Counted from the stretch's first letter, positions 16,575 through 25,575 are shown. The stretch is DNA of 64,000 nucleotides from an uncultured Bacteroidales bacterium (GCA_902798385.1 CADBWK010000001.1:158842-222841), one strand, 5' to 3'. The notes: a model not told the origin generated them from the letters alone. Program-made: numbers and translations.

Positions 16575-17714
16575 ATGAATTTAGCACAAGAATTTTCACA
16601 TCTGAAGACCTACGTCACGCTGGACTATTGGCGCGATCTGATTCTCGATTTCTGGCACGCGCTGGGCACGTTTAAGTTCTGGAAGGAACTGGTGATGATG
16701 ACCATCGGTATGAGTGTCGGAGCGATCGCCGTTTATTACTTCCTGATGCCGAGCCATCTGATCGTAGGTTCGATCTCCGGTCTGTCGATCGTGTTCAATA
16801 CTCTGATTGGCGGGGACGCAGATACGTTCTCCGTGCTTGTGATGAGTATCAACGCCTTCCTGCTTTTGATGGCATTCATCCTCATCGGTAATGAGTTCGG
16901 TGCCAAGACCGTCTATACGGCGTTGATCTTGGGTCCGTTGACGCAGATGTGGGATCGTATCTATCCGAATACCAATTTCACCCATCAGGTGATCGATGCC
17001 CCGGATATTCTGGCACAACTGCAAGCAGGAGAAACGGTCCTGGATGCACATGGCAACCCGTATCTGCTCAGCCGTTCGGGCGAAGTGCTGGAGCGCGTTC
17101 GTGACTCGGTGATGAGCGGCGGACTCGGTACCGGCGATGTGTGGTTCGATCTCATCTGCTTTGTGCTTCTGCTCTCGATATGTCAGGCTTTTCTGTTTCG
17201 CATCAACGCCTCTACCGGAGGACTCGATATCATCGGCAAGATCTTCAATAAGTACCTGCATTTCGACATTGGTACATCGGTGGCGATCGGCGGCGTGATG
17301 ATTTGCTGTACCTCTTTCCTAATCAATGACTTCCGCATGGTGGTCATCGGTATCATAGGAACCTGGATCAACGGTCTGGCGATTGATTATTTCACCGCTT
17401 CGCTTAACAAGCGCAAACGCGTATGTATCATTTCCAATGAGTACGAGCGTATCCGTACGTTCATCATCAAAGAGCTCTTACGCGGGTGTTCCTTATATAA
17501 GATAGAAGGCGGTTACAGCGGCGAGGAGCATACCGAGATTCAAGTGCTGATCACGCAGGATGAGTTCTCCAGCCTCATGGCCTTCATCCGCAACAATAAG
17601 ATCCAGGCCTTCATCACGGCTGGTAACTGCTCCGAAGTCTATGGTCTATGGGCAAAACACTACAAACACAACGGTAAGTTGGAATATAAAGCTGAATCAC
17701 AAAATACAATATAA
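16575..17714 (+). CDS. YitT-family membrane protein with DUF2179 domain
   Basis: A 379-residue integral membrane protein. About six hydrophobic segments fall between residues ~35 and 280 (for example MMTIGMSVGAIAVYYFLM and VAIGGVMICCTSFLI), with the loop GSISGLSIVF and NASTGGLDIIGK typical of the YitT/DUF161 family. The last ~90 residues form a soluble DUF2179 domain. Compared with many YitT proteins it has a long insert of about 60 residues (~120-190). The transported substrate of this family is not established. It lies 5 nt after the aspartokinase. Confidence 0.82.
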   Translation: MNLAQEFSHLKTYVTLDYWRDLILDFWHALGTFKFWKELVMMTIGMSVGAIAVYYFLMPSHLIVGSISGLSIVFNTLIGGDADTFSVLVMSINAFLLLMAFILIGNEFGAKTVYTALILGPLTQMWDRIYPNTNFTHQVIDAPDILAQLQAGETVLDAHGNPYLLSRSGEVLERVRDSVMSGGLGTGDVWFDLICFVLLLSICQAFLFRINASTGGLDIIGKIFNKYLHFDIGTSVAIGGVMICCTSFLINDFRMVVIGIIGTWINGLAIDYFTASLNKRKRVCIISNEYERIRTFIIKELLRGCSLYKIEGGYSGEEHTEIQVLITQDEFSSLMAFIRNNKIQAFITAGNCSEVYGLWAKHYKHNGKLEYKAESQNTI

Positions 17715-17715
17715 T

Positions 17716-18615
17716 ATGAAACCGACATTATTTATTCTGGCTGCCGGCATGGGTAGCCGTTATGGAGGATTGAAACAGATGGATGGTCTTGGTCCTAACG
17801 GCGAAGCTATCCTCGACTACAGCGTCTTTGATGCCCTGCGTGCAGGCTTCGGTAAGATCGTTTTCGTGATCCGCAAGGACTTTGAAGATGATTTCCGTCG
17901 CGTGGTACTGAGCAAATACGAAGGCAAGGTGCAGTGCGAGATCTGCTTCCAATCCATCGATAAAGTGCCGGCCGGTTGTACGTACAACCCGGAGCGCACC
18001 AAACCTTGGGGAACCAACCATGCCGTGTTGATGGGCAAAGACCTTATTCACGAACCTTTCGCAGTCATCAATGCCGATGATTTCTACGGCGCGGATGCCT
18101 TCCGTGTGCTGGCAGATTTCCTGCGTTCGGTAGAGGGCAAGCAAGGCGAGTACTGCATGGTCGGATACCGCGTAGCCAACACGCTCAGCGAGAACGGATC
18201 GGTTAGCCGCGGTGTATGTACTACCGATGCCAACGGATTGCTGACCGATGTGGTAGAGCGTACGAAGATAGAAGAGAAGAACGGAACGATTGTCTTCACA
18301 GAGGATGGAGTAGATACCGCTTTGGATCCGCACACCCCTGTTTCGATGAACATGTGGGGCTTCACACCGGAGTATTTTGAGTACACTGAGAAAGCGTTCC
18401 ATACCTTCTTGGCTGCGCACGGACAGGAACTCAAATCGGAGTTCTACATCCCGACGCTGGTCAACCAACTCATCAACGAGGGCAAGGCCAGCTGCAAAGT
18501 GCTGGACACCACCGCCAAATGGTTTGGTGTGACCTACGCAGAAGACCGTCCGCAGGTGGTTATGAAAATCAATAATCTCATCAAAGAGGGTGTTTACCCC
18601 GCTAAATTATTCTAG
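17716..18615 (+). CDS. Sugar nucleotidyltransferase
   Basis: A 299-residue nucleotidyltransferase from the ATG at 17716, directly after the upstream stop. The N-terminal loop is LAAGMGSRYGGLKQ, with the Arg-Tyr-Gly-Gly form typical of a Bacteroidetes branch, and the metal-binding Asp pair lies in INADDFYG. The family makes NDP-sugars from sugar 1-phosphates. Its neighbours galE and manA suggest hexose nucleotide supply, so UTP-glucose-1-phosphate is a reasonable but unproven substrate. A 1-nt gap separates it from galE. Confidence 0.85.
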   Translation: MKPTLFILAAGMGSRYGGLKQMDGLGPNGEAILDYSVFDALRAGFGKIVFVIRKDFEDDFRRVVLSKYEGKVQCEICFQSIDKVPAGCTYNPERTKPWGTNHAVLMGKDLIHEPFAVINADDFYGADAFRVLADFLRSVEGKQGEYCMVGYRVANTLSENGSVSRGVCTTDANGLLTDVVERTKIEEKNGTIVFTEDGVDTALDPHTPVSMNMWGFTPEYFEYTEKAFHTFLAAHGQELKSEFYIPTLVNQLINEGKASCKVLDTTAKWFGVTYAEDRPQVVMKINNLIKEGVYPAKLF

Positions 18616-18616
18616 T

Positions 18617-19645
18617 ATGGCCAGAATCCTTGTCACCGGTGGAACCGGATATATCGGCTCGCACACAGTCGTGGAGCTTATGCAGAAAGGCTACGACGTG
18701 ACCATCGTAGATAACCTCTCCAACTCGTCCATCGACGTGCTGGACGGTATCACGGAGATCGTCGGACACAAACCGGAATTCGCCAATATCGATTGCTGTA
18801 ACTTCATGGACTTGGACAATGTGTTCCGCCAGTTTACGGACATCGTGGGTGTGATCCATTTCGCCGCCAGCAAAGCGGTAGGCGAGTCCGTGGAGAAACC
18901 GCTCATGTACTATCGTAACAACATCGGAAGCCTCGTGACGTTGCTGGAGGTGATGAAGTTGCATCAAGTACCCAATATTGTCTTCTCATCCTCTTGCACC
19001 GTATACGGTCAACCGGACAACGATCATCTGCCGGTAGATGAGACCGCGCCGATTCAGAAAGCGCTCTCTCCGTACGGAAATACCAAGCAGATCAACGAAG
19101 AGATCATCTGCGATGAAGCACACGCCGATAAGGGACTGCACGCTACGATCTTGCGTTACTTCAATCCGATCGGAGCCCATCCCTCGGCACTCATCGGCGA
19201 ACTGCCGAATGGCGTACCGCAGAACCTGCTTCCGTTCATCACGCAGACTGCAGCCGGATTACGTCCGGAACTCAAAGTGTTCGGCAATGATTACAACACG
19301 CCCGATGGCTCGTGTATCCGCGATTATATCTACGTAGTAGATCTCGCCAAGGCACACGTCAAAGCGATCGACCGCATGCTGGAAGTCAAAGACCGCGACC
19401 AAGTGGAGGTGTTCAACCTCGGTACCGGCACCGGACTCAGTGTCCTCACGCTCATTAATGAGTTTGAAGCGGCAACAGGTCTCAAACTGCCATACACCAT
19501 CGTAGGTCGCAGAGAAGGCGATATCGAACAGGTGTGGGCTGCTCCGAAGAAAGCCAATGAAGTGCTGGGATGGAAAGCCGACACCCCGATTCGTGACGTC
19601 CTTGCGTCGGCATGGAAGTGGGAGAAACATATCAGAAAACTATAA
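18617..19645 (+). CDS. galE: UDP-glucose 4-epimerase
   Basis: A 342-residue short-chain dehydrogenase-type epimerase interconverting UDP-glucose and UDP-galactose with bound NAD. It starts MARILVTGGTGYIGSH, with the glycine-rich NAD loop, and has the catalytic SSSCTVYG region and YGNTK (the YxxxK pair). The tail has DVLASAWKWEKH, as in GalE. Together with the preceding nucleotidyltransferase it would supply UDP-hexoses for surface glycans. Confidence 0.93.
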   Translation: MARILVTGGTGYIGSHTVVELMQKGYDVTIVDNLSNSSIDVLDGITEIVGHKPEFANIDCCNFMDLDNVFRQFTDIVGVIHFAASKAVGESVEKPLMYYRNNIGSLVTLLEVMKLHQVPNIVFSSSCTVYGQPDNDHLPVDETAPIQKALSPYGNTKQINEEIICDEAHADKGLHATILRYFNPIGAHPSALIGELPNGVPQNLLPFITQTAAGLRPELKVFGNDYNTPDGSCIRDYIYVVDLAKAHVKAIDRMLEVKDRDQVEVFNLGTGTGLSVLTLINEFEAATGLKLPYTIVGRREGDIEQVWAAPKKANEVLGWKADTPIRDVLASAWKWEKHIRKL

Positions 19646-19648
19646 ACT

Positions 19649-20644
19649 ATGTTATATCCGTTTAAATTCAGGGCCAAACTGTTCCATAAGATTTGGGGCG
19701 GACATACCATCGAGAAATGGTATGACCATGTGCCGGCCGACTACGAGAACGTAGGCGAGGCTTGGGTCATGTCAGACGTAGAGAAGTATCCGACCGAAGT
19801 GATCAACGGTTCCCATGCCGGCGACAGTCTGCAGGATCTGCTGGAGGTATATATGGACGAACTTGTCGGAGAGAAAGTGTACGACGTTTTCGGAAACCAT
19901 TTCCCTTTACTGCTCAAGTTCATTGACGCCACGGACGACCTCTCTATTCAGGTGCATCCGGACGATGAGTACGCGTTGGAGAACGAGAAATGTCTGGGTA
20001 AAACAGAAATGTGGTACGTGCTGCCCGCACAGGGACAATCGGCCATCTACCTCGGCTGGAAACAGCAGATGAACGTATCGCTCATCCACGCGGCCATCCA
20101 AGATGGTACGCTCTCGGACTACCTGCGCGAGTATAAGGTACACGAAGGCGATGTGGCTTATATCCCTTCGGGCACGGTACATGCCATGCGCAAAGATACC
20201 ATCGTTGCAGAGATTCAGGAGAATAGCGACATCACCTACCGTCTCTATGACTATAACCGTGTAGGAAATGACGGTAAGAAACGACCACTTAAGCTTGATA
20301 AAGCGCTCAAAGTGATGGATTTCTCGCCCAAGAACGATGCCTCTTGTGTGTCGACTGCACCGCGCATTGACGGGGTTGTGAACCTCAAGCAATGTCCGTA
20401 TTTCACAGCGAACCTGTTATCGCCCACCAAGCCGATTCAGCGCGATTACGCTCCGCTTGACTCGTTCGTGGCGTATATGTGCGTAGAAGGTCAGGGCAGC
20501 ATCACCGCGCTCGATTGTGAGACAGAGGATAAGACCGTATCGCTGAAAAAAGGAGAAGCAGTGTTGATTCCTGCTTCCCTAAACGATATCCGCATCGACC
20601 CGCAAGGTCATTGCAAACTGCTCGAGATCTATATCGAACTCTAA
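19649..20644 (+). CDS. manA: Type I mannose-6-phosphate isomerase
   Basis: A 331-residue cupin-type zinc isomerase interconverting mannose 6-phosphate and fructose 6-phosphate. Visible landmarks are KIWGGHTIEKWY at the N-terminus, the metal ligands in IQVHPDDEYA and, further on, GDVAYIPSGTVHAM. The size agrees with the short bacterial ManA type. It ends the block, and its stop overlaps the 3' end of the convergent rsmD by 4 nt. Mannose is a likely core sugar of Bacteroidetes protein O-glycans, which would connect it to the DUF2723 protein; that link is inference. Confidence 0.92.
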   Translation: MLYPFKFRAKLFHKIWGGHTIEKWYDHVPADYENVGEAWVMSDVEKYPTEVINGSHAGDSLQDLLEVYMDELVGEKVYDVFGNHFPLLLKFIDATDDLSIQVHPDDEYALENEKCLGKTEMWYVLPAQGQSAIYLGWKQQMNVSLIHAAIQDGTLSDYLREYKVHEGDVAYIPSGTVHAMRKDTIVAEIQENSDITYRLYDYNRVGNDGKKRPLKLDKALKVMDFSPKNDASCVSTAPRIDGVVNLKQCPYFTANLLSPTKPIQRDYAPLDSFVAYMCVEGQGSITALDCETEDKTVSLKKGEAVLIPASLNDIRIDPQGHCKLLEIYIEL

Positions 20645-21171
20645 TGAAAGAACGAGAAGTGCACACTTCCGTACGTGCGCGTCTCATAATGCCTCGGGTG
20701 GCTCGTAAAATCGGTATCTTTACCGTGTTCAATAACGAGCCATCCGTTTTCTTTTAGTATGTCGCGCTCTAAGATGACGTCGGGCAGAGTAGGTAAGGCT
20801 TCCAAAGCATAAGGCGGATCGGCAAAGATCAGATCGTACTTGGTTCGGCATGCACTCAAAAACTTAAACACATCGCCTCGTATCACACTCAGATTGCGGA
20901 TCCCTAATTGCCGGCAACAGGTGATGATCCAGTTCTGCTGTACATGCGCGATCTCTACCGCTGTCACCTCTCGTGCGCCGCGACTGATGCACTCAATACC
21001 GATACCTCCTGTACCGGCAAATAAATCGAGTACATCGATGCCGTCCAAATCCATTCGGTTGTTGAGCAGATTGAACAGACTCTCCTTGGCAAAGTCCGTC
21101 GTTGGCCTCGCTGTGATATTTTTAGGGGGCGACAATCGCCGCCCCCCATATCTTCCAGAGATAATTCTCAT
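20641..21171 (-). CDS. rsmD: 16S rRNA (guanine(966)-N(2))-methyltransferase
   Basis: A 176-residue RNA methyltransferase of the RsmD family. It opens MRIISGRYGGRRL, has RPTTDFAKESLFNLL, the SAM loop DLFAGTGGIGIE and the N-methyltransferase tetrad FADPPY. Its ATG overlaps the TAA of the upstream membrane-protein gene (TAATG). The 3' end overlaps manA by 4 nt, tail to tail. Confidence 0.92.
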   Translation of the reverse strand: MRIISGRYGGRRLSPPKNITARPTTDFAKESLFNLLNNRMDLDGIDVLDLFAGTGGIGIECISRGAREVTAVEIAHVQQNWIITCCRQLGIRNLSVIRGDVFKFLSACRTKYDLIFADPPYALEALPTLPDVILERDILKENGWLVIEHGKDTDFTSHPRHYETRTYGSVHFSFFH

Positions 21172-21929
21172 TACTCCCAGTTACCTGCGTTGTTGTTCGG
21201 CGAGTAAATATCACCCACCTTCAAACCAGCGTAGTGGTCGAGCTTGTTTTCTTTATCGATCAGGTTAACCAACTCCTGCTTATTCAGGTCGCCCAGATAG
21301 CTCTCGTAAGAAGCGCGTGCCTCGAACAGCGGAACACGGATGCCCTGGCTTGTCTTGTAATCGTTGTTAACCTCGATCTCATAACGCTGACCGTTGCTGT
21401 ACGGGATCTCCATGATCTGATCGATCGTCGTCTCGTCGTACTCGCCCTTATACAGGGATTGCAACATATTCAACTCAATCGTATCACGACGGAAACCTGC
21501 CAAACCATTATCCTTCACGTCTTTGTCGTTCTCCCAGATGTAAGCATACAAAGCATCGCTATCTTCAAAACTCTGCTTTTTCAGCGCTTTCTTCTTTGCT
21601 TCGTTCAGGATCTTGATGGCTTTGTGCTCGGTCAAACCGGCCTCCAACTGCTTATCCGTCAGACTACCTTCCTTCAACAACTCTTTCTTCGGAGCGGTCT
21701 TCAGGAACAATAACAAAGAGTCATGATTGGCGGTGAATACACCCTTTTGATGGTGATACTCCACCTCTGCAGTACGCAAATCAACCAGATGTTTGATGAC
21801 TGCTACCTCGCGCTCAGCACGCGTGTTCTCAAACTTAATAGGCGTTGTTACGCTCGATGCGCAGAAGTAAGCCATTACTACTGCTGCAATGCCAAGTAAG
21901 CAAATTACAAGGGTTCTTGTCGTTTTCAT
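21171..21929 (-). CDS. Single-pass membrane protein, unknown function
   Basis: A 252-residue protein with one N-terminal hydrophobic helix (TLVICLLGIAAVVMAYFCA, residues ~6-24) that could be an uncleaved signal anchor, then a soluble, charged exterior domain rich in helices (AEREVAVIKHLVDLRTAEVEYH) with a C-terminal tail ending NNNAGNWE. I recognise it only as a protein often found next to rsmD in Bacteroidales; no enzymatic motif is visible. It is transcribed from its own promoter (21966-21997) divergently from the (p)ppGpp synthetase gene. Confidence 0.6.
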   Translation of the reverse strand: MKTTRTLVICLLGIAAVVMAYFCASSVTTPIKFENTRAEREVAVIKHLVDLRTAEVEYHHQKGVFTANHDSLLLFLKTAPKKELLKEGSLTDKQLEAGLTEHKAIKILNEAKKKALKKQSFEDSDALYAYIWENDKDVKDNGLAGFRRDTIELNMLQSLYKGEYDETTIDQIMEIPYSNGQRYEIEVNNDYKTSQGIRVPLFEARASYESYLGDLNKQELVNLIDKENKLDHYAGLKVGDIYSPNNNAGNWE

Positions 21930-21965
21930 TATAGGTTAAATTTTAATATTTCCACAAAATCGCTG

Positions 21966-21997
21966 CAAAATTACAAAAAAATTTTTATATGTGCAAA
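21966..21997 (-). promoter_or_regulatory. Promoter of the membrane protein-rsmD operon
   Basis: On the minus strand TTTG (21997-21994), a 20-nt spacer and TAATTTTG (21973-21966). It interlocks with the divergent promoter at 21982-22013. Confidence 0.75.
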
Positions 21998-22013
21998 TTT
22001 TTTCGTATCTTTG
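21982..22013 (+). promoter_or_regulatory. Promoter of the RSH-recR operon
   Basis: TATCTTTG at 22006-22013 with a weak -33 (TTTT, 21982-21985) after a 20-nt spacer beginning ATATGTG. The predicted start of transcription is only about 15 nt upstream of the ATG at 22037, which also shows that the gene has no coding sequence further upstream. Confidence 0.6.
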
Positions 22014-22036
22014 TGCCGTTTTTTAGAATTAGATGA

Positions 22037-23473
22037 ATGGAAGATAGCAATAAGGTACTTTTTTCGATACTGAATGAGCGGCTGGAACTTCTCCGTCAAC
22101 TTGATAAAGAGGAGGACTCGGAGAAAAAGAGACACATCGCGCGGGAGACACAGAATCTCCATGCGCCGATGGCGCATCGACTCGGTCTCTATCAGATCAA
22201 AACTGAGATGGAAGACCTTGCGCTCAAGTTCCTCGATTACGATACCTATAAATATATCGCGCACGCGCTTAACGCGAAGAAAACTGAGCGCGAGGCCTAC
22301 ATAGCGTCGTTTATCGCGCCGCTGGAGAAAAAACTGACGGAAGAGGGATTCAAATTCACCATCAAAGGGCGTCCTAAGTCCATCCACTCGATCTACCACA
22401 AGATGCAGGCACAGCACTGCGATGTAGACAAGATCTACGACCTCTTTGCGATCCGCATCATTTTGGACTCGGCGCCGGAGAAAGAGAAATCCGATTGTTG
22501 GCAGGTCTATTCCTTGATCACCGATATCTTCCCGCCCAACCCTAAACGGCTTCGCGATTGGCTGTCTGTGCCCAAAGAGAACGGCTATGAGTCCTTACAC
22601 ACGACGGTGCTGGGACCGCAAAACCGCTGGGTCGAAGTGCAGATCCGTACCCGTCGCATGGACGAGATAGCAGAGCAGGGAGTAGCGGCTCACTGGTCGT
22701 ACAAAGGTGTCAAAGGTTCGATCGTACAGAGCTCCGGAGACGTGTTTGTCTTCACACCGACCGGCGACTTAAGACGTCTTCCGGCAGGTGCCACCGTACT
22801 GGATTTCGCGTATTCGATACACAGCGAAGTAGGCGCGCACTGCGTTGGAGGTATTATTCGCAACCAGAATGTCTCCATTCGACAGAAGCTCGAGAACGGC
22901 GATCAGGTGTCTGTAATGACCTCGCCGAACCAGCATCCGAATGCCGATTGGTTGAATGTGGTGGTGTCCACCAAAGCCAAGAATAAGATTCGTCAGGCAC
23001 TCAAAGAGATCGAGTACAAACAGGCTGCAGAAGGCAAGGAGATCATCGACCGGAAATTCAAGAACTGGAAGATTAACTATACCGAAGGGGACATCACCAA
23101 GATGGCTATCCGTCTCGGATACAAGGCTGTGTCCGACATGTATCAGGCGGTTGCGACCGGTAAGGAGATGATCCAACGGCTGCGTGACGTGTTGCAGGAA
23201 CCCGAGGAGGCACCTGTTCAACGCGAACATACCGAGTATGTCGATCGCTCTGAACTCAAAGGTCTTGCTATCGAGGTGGACATGAACGTCAAGAACGTGG
23301 ACTACAATCTCTCCAAGTGCTGTAACCCACAACCCGGAGATCCGATCTTTGCCTTCGTGTCCGTACTCAAAGGTATCCGTATCCACCGTGTCGACTGTCC
23401 GAATGCAGCCGATATACGCAAACGTTATCCTTATCGAATGATCCCTGCCCATTGGGCGAAGAAACATGAGTGA
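22037..23473 (+). CDS. Short RelA/SpoT homologue: (p)ppGpp synthetase without HD or ACT domain
   Basis: A 478-residue member of the long RSH family that lacks both ends. It begins inside the usual linker ([20 protein letters not shown]), so the N-terminal HD hydrolase of about 180 residues is absent. The synthetase domain keeps [13 protein letters not shown] (~107), DLFAIRII and GYESLHTTV (~183). Then come TGS ([16 protein letters not shown], ~236), a helical region and the conserved Cys-Cys motif (KCCNPQPGD, ~428); it stops before the ACT domain. A TGA codon sits directly before the ATG in frame and a promoter lies just upstream, so this is the gene's real extent, not a missed start. It is expected to make but not degrade (p)ppGpp. 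Confidence 0.88.
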   Translation: MEDSNKVLFSILNERLELLRQLDKEEDSEKKRHIARETQNLHAPMAHRLGLYQIKTEMEDLALKFLDYDTYKYIAHALNAKKTEREAYIASFIAPLEKKLTEEGFKFTIKGRPKSIHSIYHKMQAQHCDVDKIYDLFAIRIILDSAPEKEKSDCWQVYSLITDIFPPNPKRLRDWLSVPKENGYESLHTTVLGPQNRWVEVQIRTRRMDEIAEQGVAAHWSYKGVKGSIVQSSGDVFVFTPTGDLRRLPAGATVLDFAYSIHSEVGAHCVGGIIRNQNVSIRQKLENGDQVSVMTSPNQHPNADWLNVVVSTKAKNKIRQALKEIEYKQAAEGKEIIDRKFKNWKINYTEGDITKMAIRLGYKAVSDMYQAVATGKEMIQRLRDVLQEPEEAPVQREHTEYVDRSELKGLAIEVDMNVKNVDYNLSKCCNPQPGDPIFAFVSVLKGIRIHRVDCPNAADIRKRYPYRMIPAHWAKKHE

Positions 23474-24080
23474 TTATCCAAGCGTCATATTAGAACAAGC
23501 GGTCAATCAGATGGCCTCGTTGCCCGGAGTAGGGCGGAGAACCGCTCTCCGTCTGGTGCTGCATCTGTTGCGCCAACCGGAAGCTGAAGTGGAAGCGTTC
23601 TCCAATGCGTTCACGCGCCTTAAGAAGGATGTTGTATACTGCCGCGAGTGCCATAATATATCCGATACCGAACTCTGTCCGATATGTGCTTCTACCCGCC
23701 GCGACCATGCGACCATTTGCGTGGTGGAGAACGTTCAGGACGTCATGTCCATCGAGAATACCGGTCAGTACAACGGCGTCTATCATGTGCTCGGCGGCAT
23801 CATTTCGCCGATGGAGGGTATAGGTCCAAAGGATATAGAGATCGACTCGCTCATTGAGCGGGTTACCAAAGGTAATATCGACGAAATCATCCTCGCACTG
23901 CCTACGACCATGGAGGGCGACACAACGAATTTCTATATCTATCGCCGCCTCCAAAACGCCGGTATTGACATCAAGATATCGCAGATAGCCCGCGGTGTGG
24001 CAGTTGGCAACCAAATCGAATATACGGACGAGATCACCCTCGGACGCTCCATCGTTAATAGAACTATATTTAAAGCATAA
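23466..24080 (+). CDS. recR: Recombination mediator RecR
   Basis: A 204-residue RecR, which acts with RecF/RecO in loading RecA during repair of single-strand gaps. The N-terminal helix-hairpin-helix has [12 protein letters not shown], the zinc finger is [16 protein letters not shown], and the Toprim domain follows ([14 protein letters not shown]). The ATG overlaps the end of the RSH gene by 8 nt, and its TAA overlaps the next ATG by one base. Confidence 0.95.
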   Translation: MSDYPSVILEQAVNQMASLPGVGRRTALRLVLHLLRQPEAEVEAFSNAFTRLKKDVVYCRECHNISDTELCPICASTRRDHATICVVENVQDVMSIENTGQYNGVYHVLGGIISPMEGIGPKDIEIDSLIERVTKGNIDEIILALPTTMEGDTTNFYIYRRLQNAGIDIKISQIARGVAVGNQIEYTDEITLGRSIVNRTIFKA

Positions 24081-24520
24081 TGGAAGAAAATCAAGTTATC
24101 CGCCAACTCAATTGGATCTATTACATCCAAATGGTCATTGCACTCATCGTCCTCACCGCCATGTATTACGCATGGTCGAAAGGGCTCTATGAACCGCTGG
24201 ACAGGATGTCCTCGTTAGGTCAAGCCGTGCAGTATATCATCATCTTCGATGCCCTCATTACCATTCCCTTGGGTCTCTATATCGTCAAATGGATCAAACC
24301 GCAGACCTACGATAAGTACTTCAAATGTGCCGCGGCGCGTATCCTCTTGGCGTCCAACACCATGCCGCTTGGTATAGCTGCTTACTACTGGATGGGGTGT
24401 TACCAATCGATGCTGTGGGTAGCCGCGATCGCAGCCGTTGCTTGGTATTTCAGCAAACCCACACGCGGCAAAATGGAAGCGGAAATGACTCCCGAAGACC
24501 CGAATATTCCTACGTATTGA
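24080..24520 (+). CDS. Small multi-pass membrane protein
   Basis: A 146-residue protein with about four hydrophobic helices (residues ~14-31, 48-67, 83-100 and 105-120), with the C-terminus charged and hydrophilic. It is not assigned to a known family from sequence alone. It is translationally coupled to recR (TAATG) and followed after 1 nt by the HAD-like gene. No transport or enzymatic motif is seen. Confidence 0.65.
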   Translation: MEENQVIRQLNWIYYIQMVIALIVLTAMYYAWSKGLYEPLDRMSSLGQAVQYIIIFDALITIPLGLYIVKWIKPQTYDKYFKCAAARILLASNTMPLGIAAYYWMGCYQSMLWVAAIAAVAWYFSKPTRGKMEAEMTPEDPNIPTY

Positions 24521-24521
24521 T

Positions 24522-24944
24522 ATGATTATAGCTTGTGACTTTGATGGTACGATCGTTACCCACGAGTACCCGAAAATAGGCAAACCCATCCCCTTTGCCA
24601 TCCAGACCCTCAAGAAACTTCAGGATGAGGATCATCACCAGATCATCCTCTGGACGGTGCGGGAAGGCGACCTGCTCCAAGAGGCCATTGATTACTGCAA
24701 GTCCAAAGGATTGGAATTCTATGCGGTTAATTCCAATTATCCGGAAGAAGAACCAGAGCACGGCACGGCGCGCAAATTGGTAGCTGATCTCTGGATCGAT
24801 GACCGCAATCTCGGTGGACTGCCCGATTGGGGAGTAATCTATAATATGATTCATTCCGGACATCCCTACGAACCCGCTCCGCAGGGGAATATGGAAGATC
24901 TTCGTCCTCAGAAAAAAGGCTTCTTTGCCAAACTGTTTGACTAA
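24522..24944 (+). CDS. HAD-like hydrolase (BT0820 type)
   Basis: A 140-residue minimal HAD-superfamily protein. The N-terminal nucleophile motif is IIACDFDGTIV, and LWIDDRNLGG supplies the late acidic motif. There is no large cap domain. It resembles the small phosphatase-like proteins of Bacteroides, such as BT0820, whose substrate is not known to me. The C-terminal tail is Lys/Phe-rich. The stop codon abuts a 7-nt-period repeat leading into the next gene. Confidence 0.75.
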   Translation: MIIACDFDGTIVTHEYPKIGKPIPFAIQTLKKLQDEDHHQIILWTVREGDLLQEAIDYCKSKGLEFYAVNSNYPEEEPEHGTARKLVADLWIDDRNLGGLPDWGVIYNMIHSGHPYEPAPQGNMEDLRPQKKGFFAKLFD

Positions 24945-24971
24945 ATATCCAGTATCCAATGTCCAATATCC
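24944..24971. repeat. 7-nt-period repeat forming the GNAT gene start
   Basis: Units AATATCC, AGTATCC, AATGTCC and AATATCC. The third unit contains the ATG start codon of the next gene and the fourth encodes part of its N-terminus. Confidence 0.8.
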
Positions 24972-25468
24972 GCTTGCGTAAACTCGAGCCCTCCGACTTG
25001 CCGTTTCTCTATTTATGGGAGAACGATGCGGCTGCTTGGGCAGATGGCGACAATCATAATCCCTTGTCCCAACAGGATTTGCGCGATTATATTGAATCCA
25101 CAACCGGCGATATATACAAGGACGGTCAGTTACGTCTGATTATAGAGCAATCACCAATGACCAATGACCAATCACCCATTACCCTTGGTTGCATCGATCT
25201 CTTTGATTTCGACCCCCGGAATCGCAAGACCGCGCTCGGAATGTACATCGCGCCGGAACACCGCGGTAAAGGAGTAGGGCGGCAAGCGCTCGAGCAATTG
25301 GAGGCCTATGCTTTTGGTCATCTTAATCTCCGCCTCTTATACGCTGTCATCGCCACGAATAACGAGCCCTGTTCGGCGCTTTACCGCTCCGCCGGCTACC
25401 AACCTTCATCTCCTCTACCGGCTTGGACACTCGAATCCGATGCCGTCATTTGGATAAAAAAACAATAA
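24959..25468 (+). CDS. GNAT-family N-acetyltransferase
   Basis: A 169-residue RimJ/RimL-like acetyltransferase. It begins IRLRKLEPSDLPFLYLWEND, typical of the family, and has the acetyl-CoA loop APEHRGKGVGRQAL and the closing strand with LYRSAGYQ. Acceptor unknown (protein N-terminus, amino sugar or antibiotic-like amine are all possible). Two 7-nt-period repeats touch the gene: one supplies the start codon, the other (25148-25182) encodes residues around QSPMTNDQSPITL in a loop before the central strand, apparently an insertion. It is the last gene of the RSH-recR operon and is followed by a terminator. Confidence 0.82.
   Translation: MSNIRLRKLEPSDLPFLYLWENDAAAWADGDNHNPLSQQDLRDYIESTTGDIYKDGQLRLIIEQSPMTNDQSPITLGCIDLFDFDPRNRKTALGMYIAPEHRGKGVGRQALEQLEAYAFGHLNLRLLYAVIATNNEPCSALYRSAGYQPSSPLPAWTLESDAVIWIKKQ
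25148..25182. repeat. 7-nt-period repeat inside the GNAT gene
   Basis: Units CAATCAC, CAATGAC, CAATGAC, CAATCAC and CCATTAC, in frame. The reading frame is kept although single units are not a multiple of three. Confidence 0.85.
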
Positions 25469-25474
25469 AAATGG

Positions 25475-25506
25475 CATACACTCTTGTGTATGTCATTCTT
25501 TTTTTG
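25475..25506 (+). terminator. Intrinsic terminator overlapping the next promoter
   Basis: CATACAC (25475-25481) and GTGTATG (25486-25492) form a perfect 7-bp stem with loop TCTT, followed by TCATTC and seven T residues. The same bases contain the -33 box and spacer of the downstream promoter. Confidence 0.75.
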
Positions 25507-25514
25507 TACCTTTG
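25484..25514 (+). promoter_or_regulatory. Promoter of the methylmalonyl-CoA decarboxylase operon
   Basis: TTG at 25484-25486, a 20-nt spacer and TACCTTTG at 25507-25514, about 55 nt before the ATG at 25576. The terminator hairpin of the previous operon lies in this promoter. Confidence 0.78.
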
Positions 25515-25575
25515 TAGCCGATTTCGTATTATACGCGAAGAATACTATAAAACAATATAAAAAAACACATTTCTT

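Noticed and set aside
22037-23473. Frameshifted full-length RelA/SpoT
   Set aside because: The DNA upstream is a divergent promoter region and another gene, with no HD-coding remnant in any frame.
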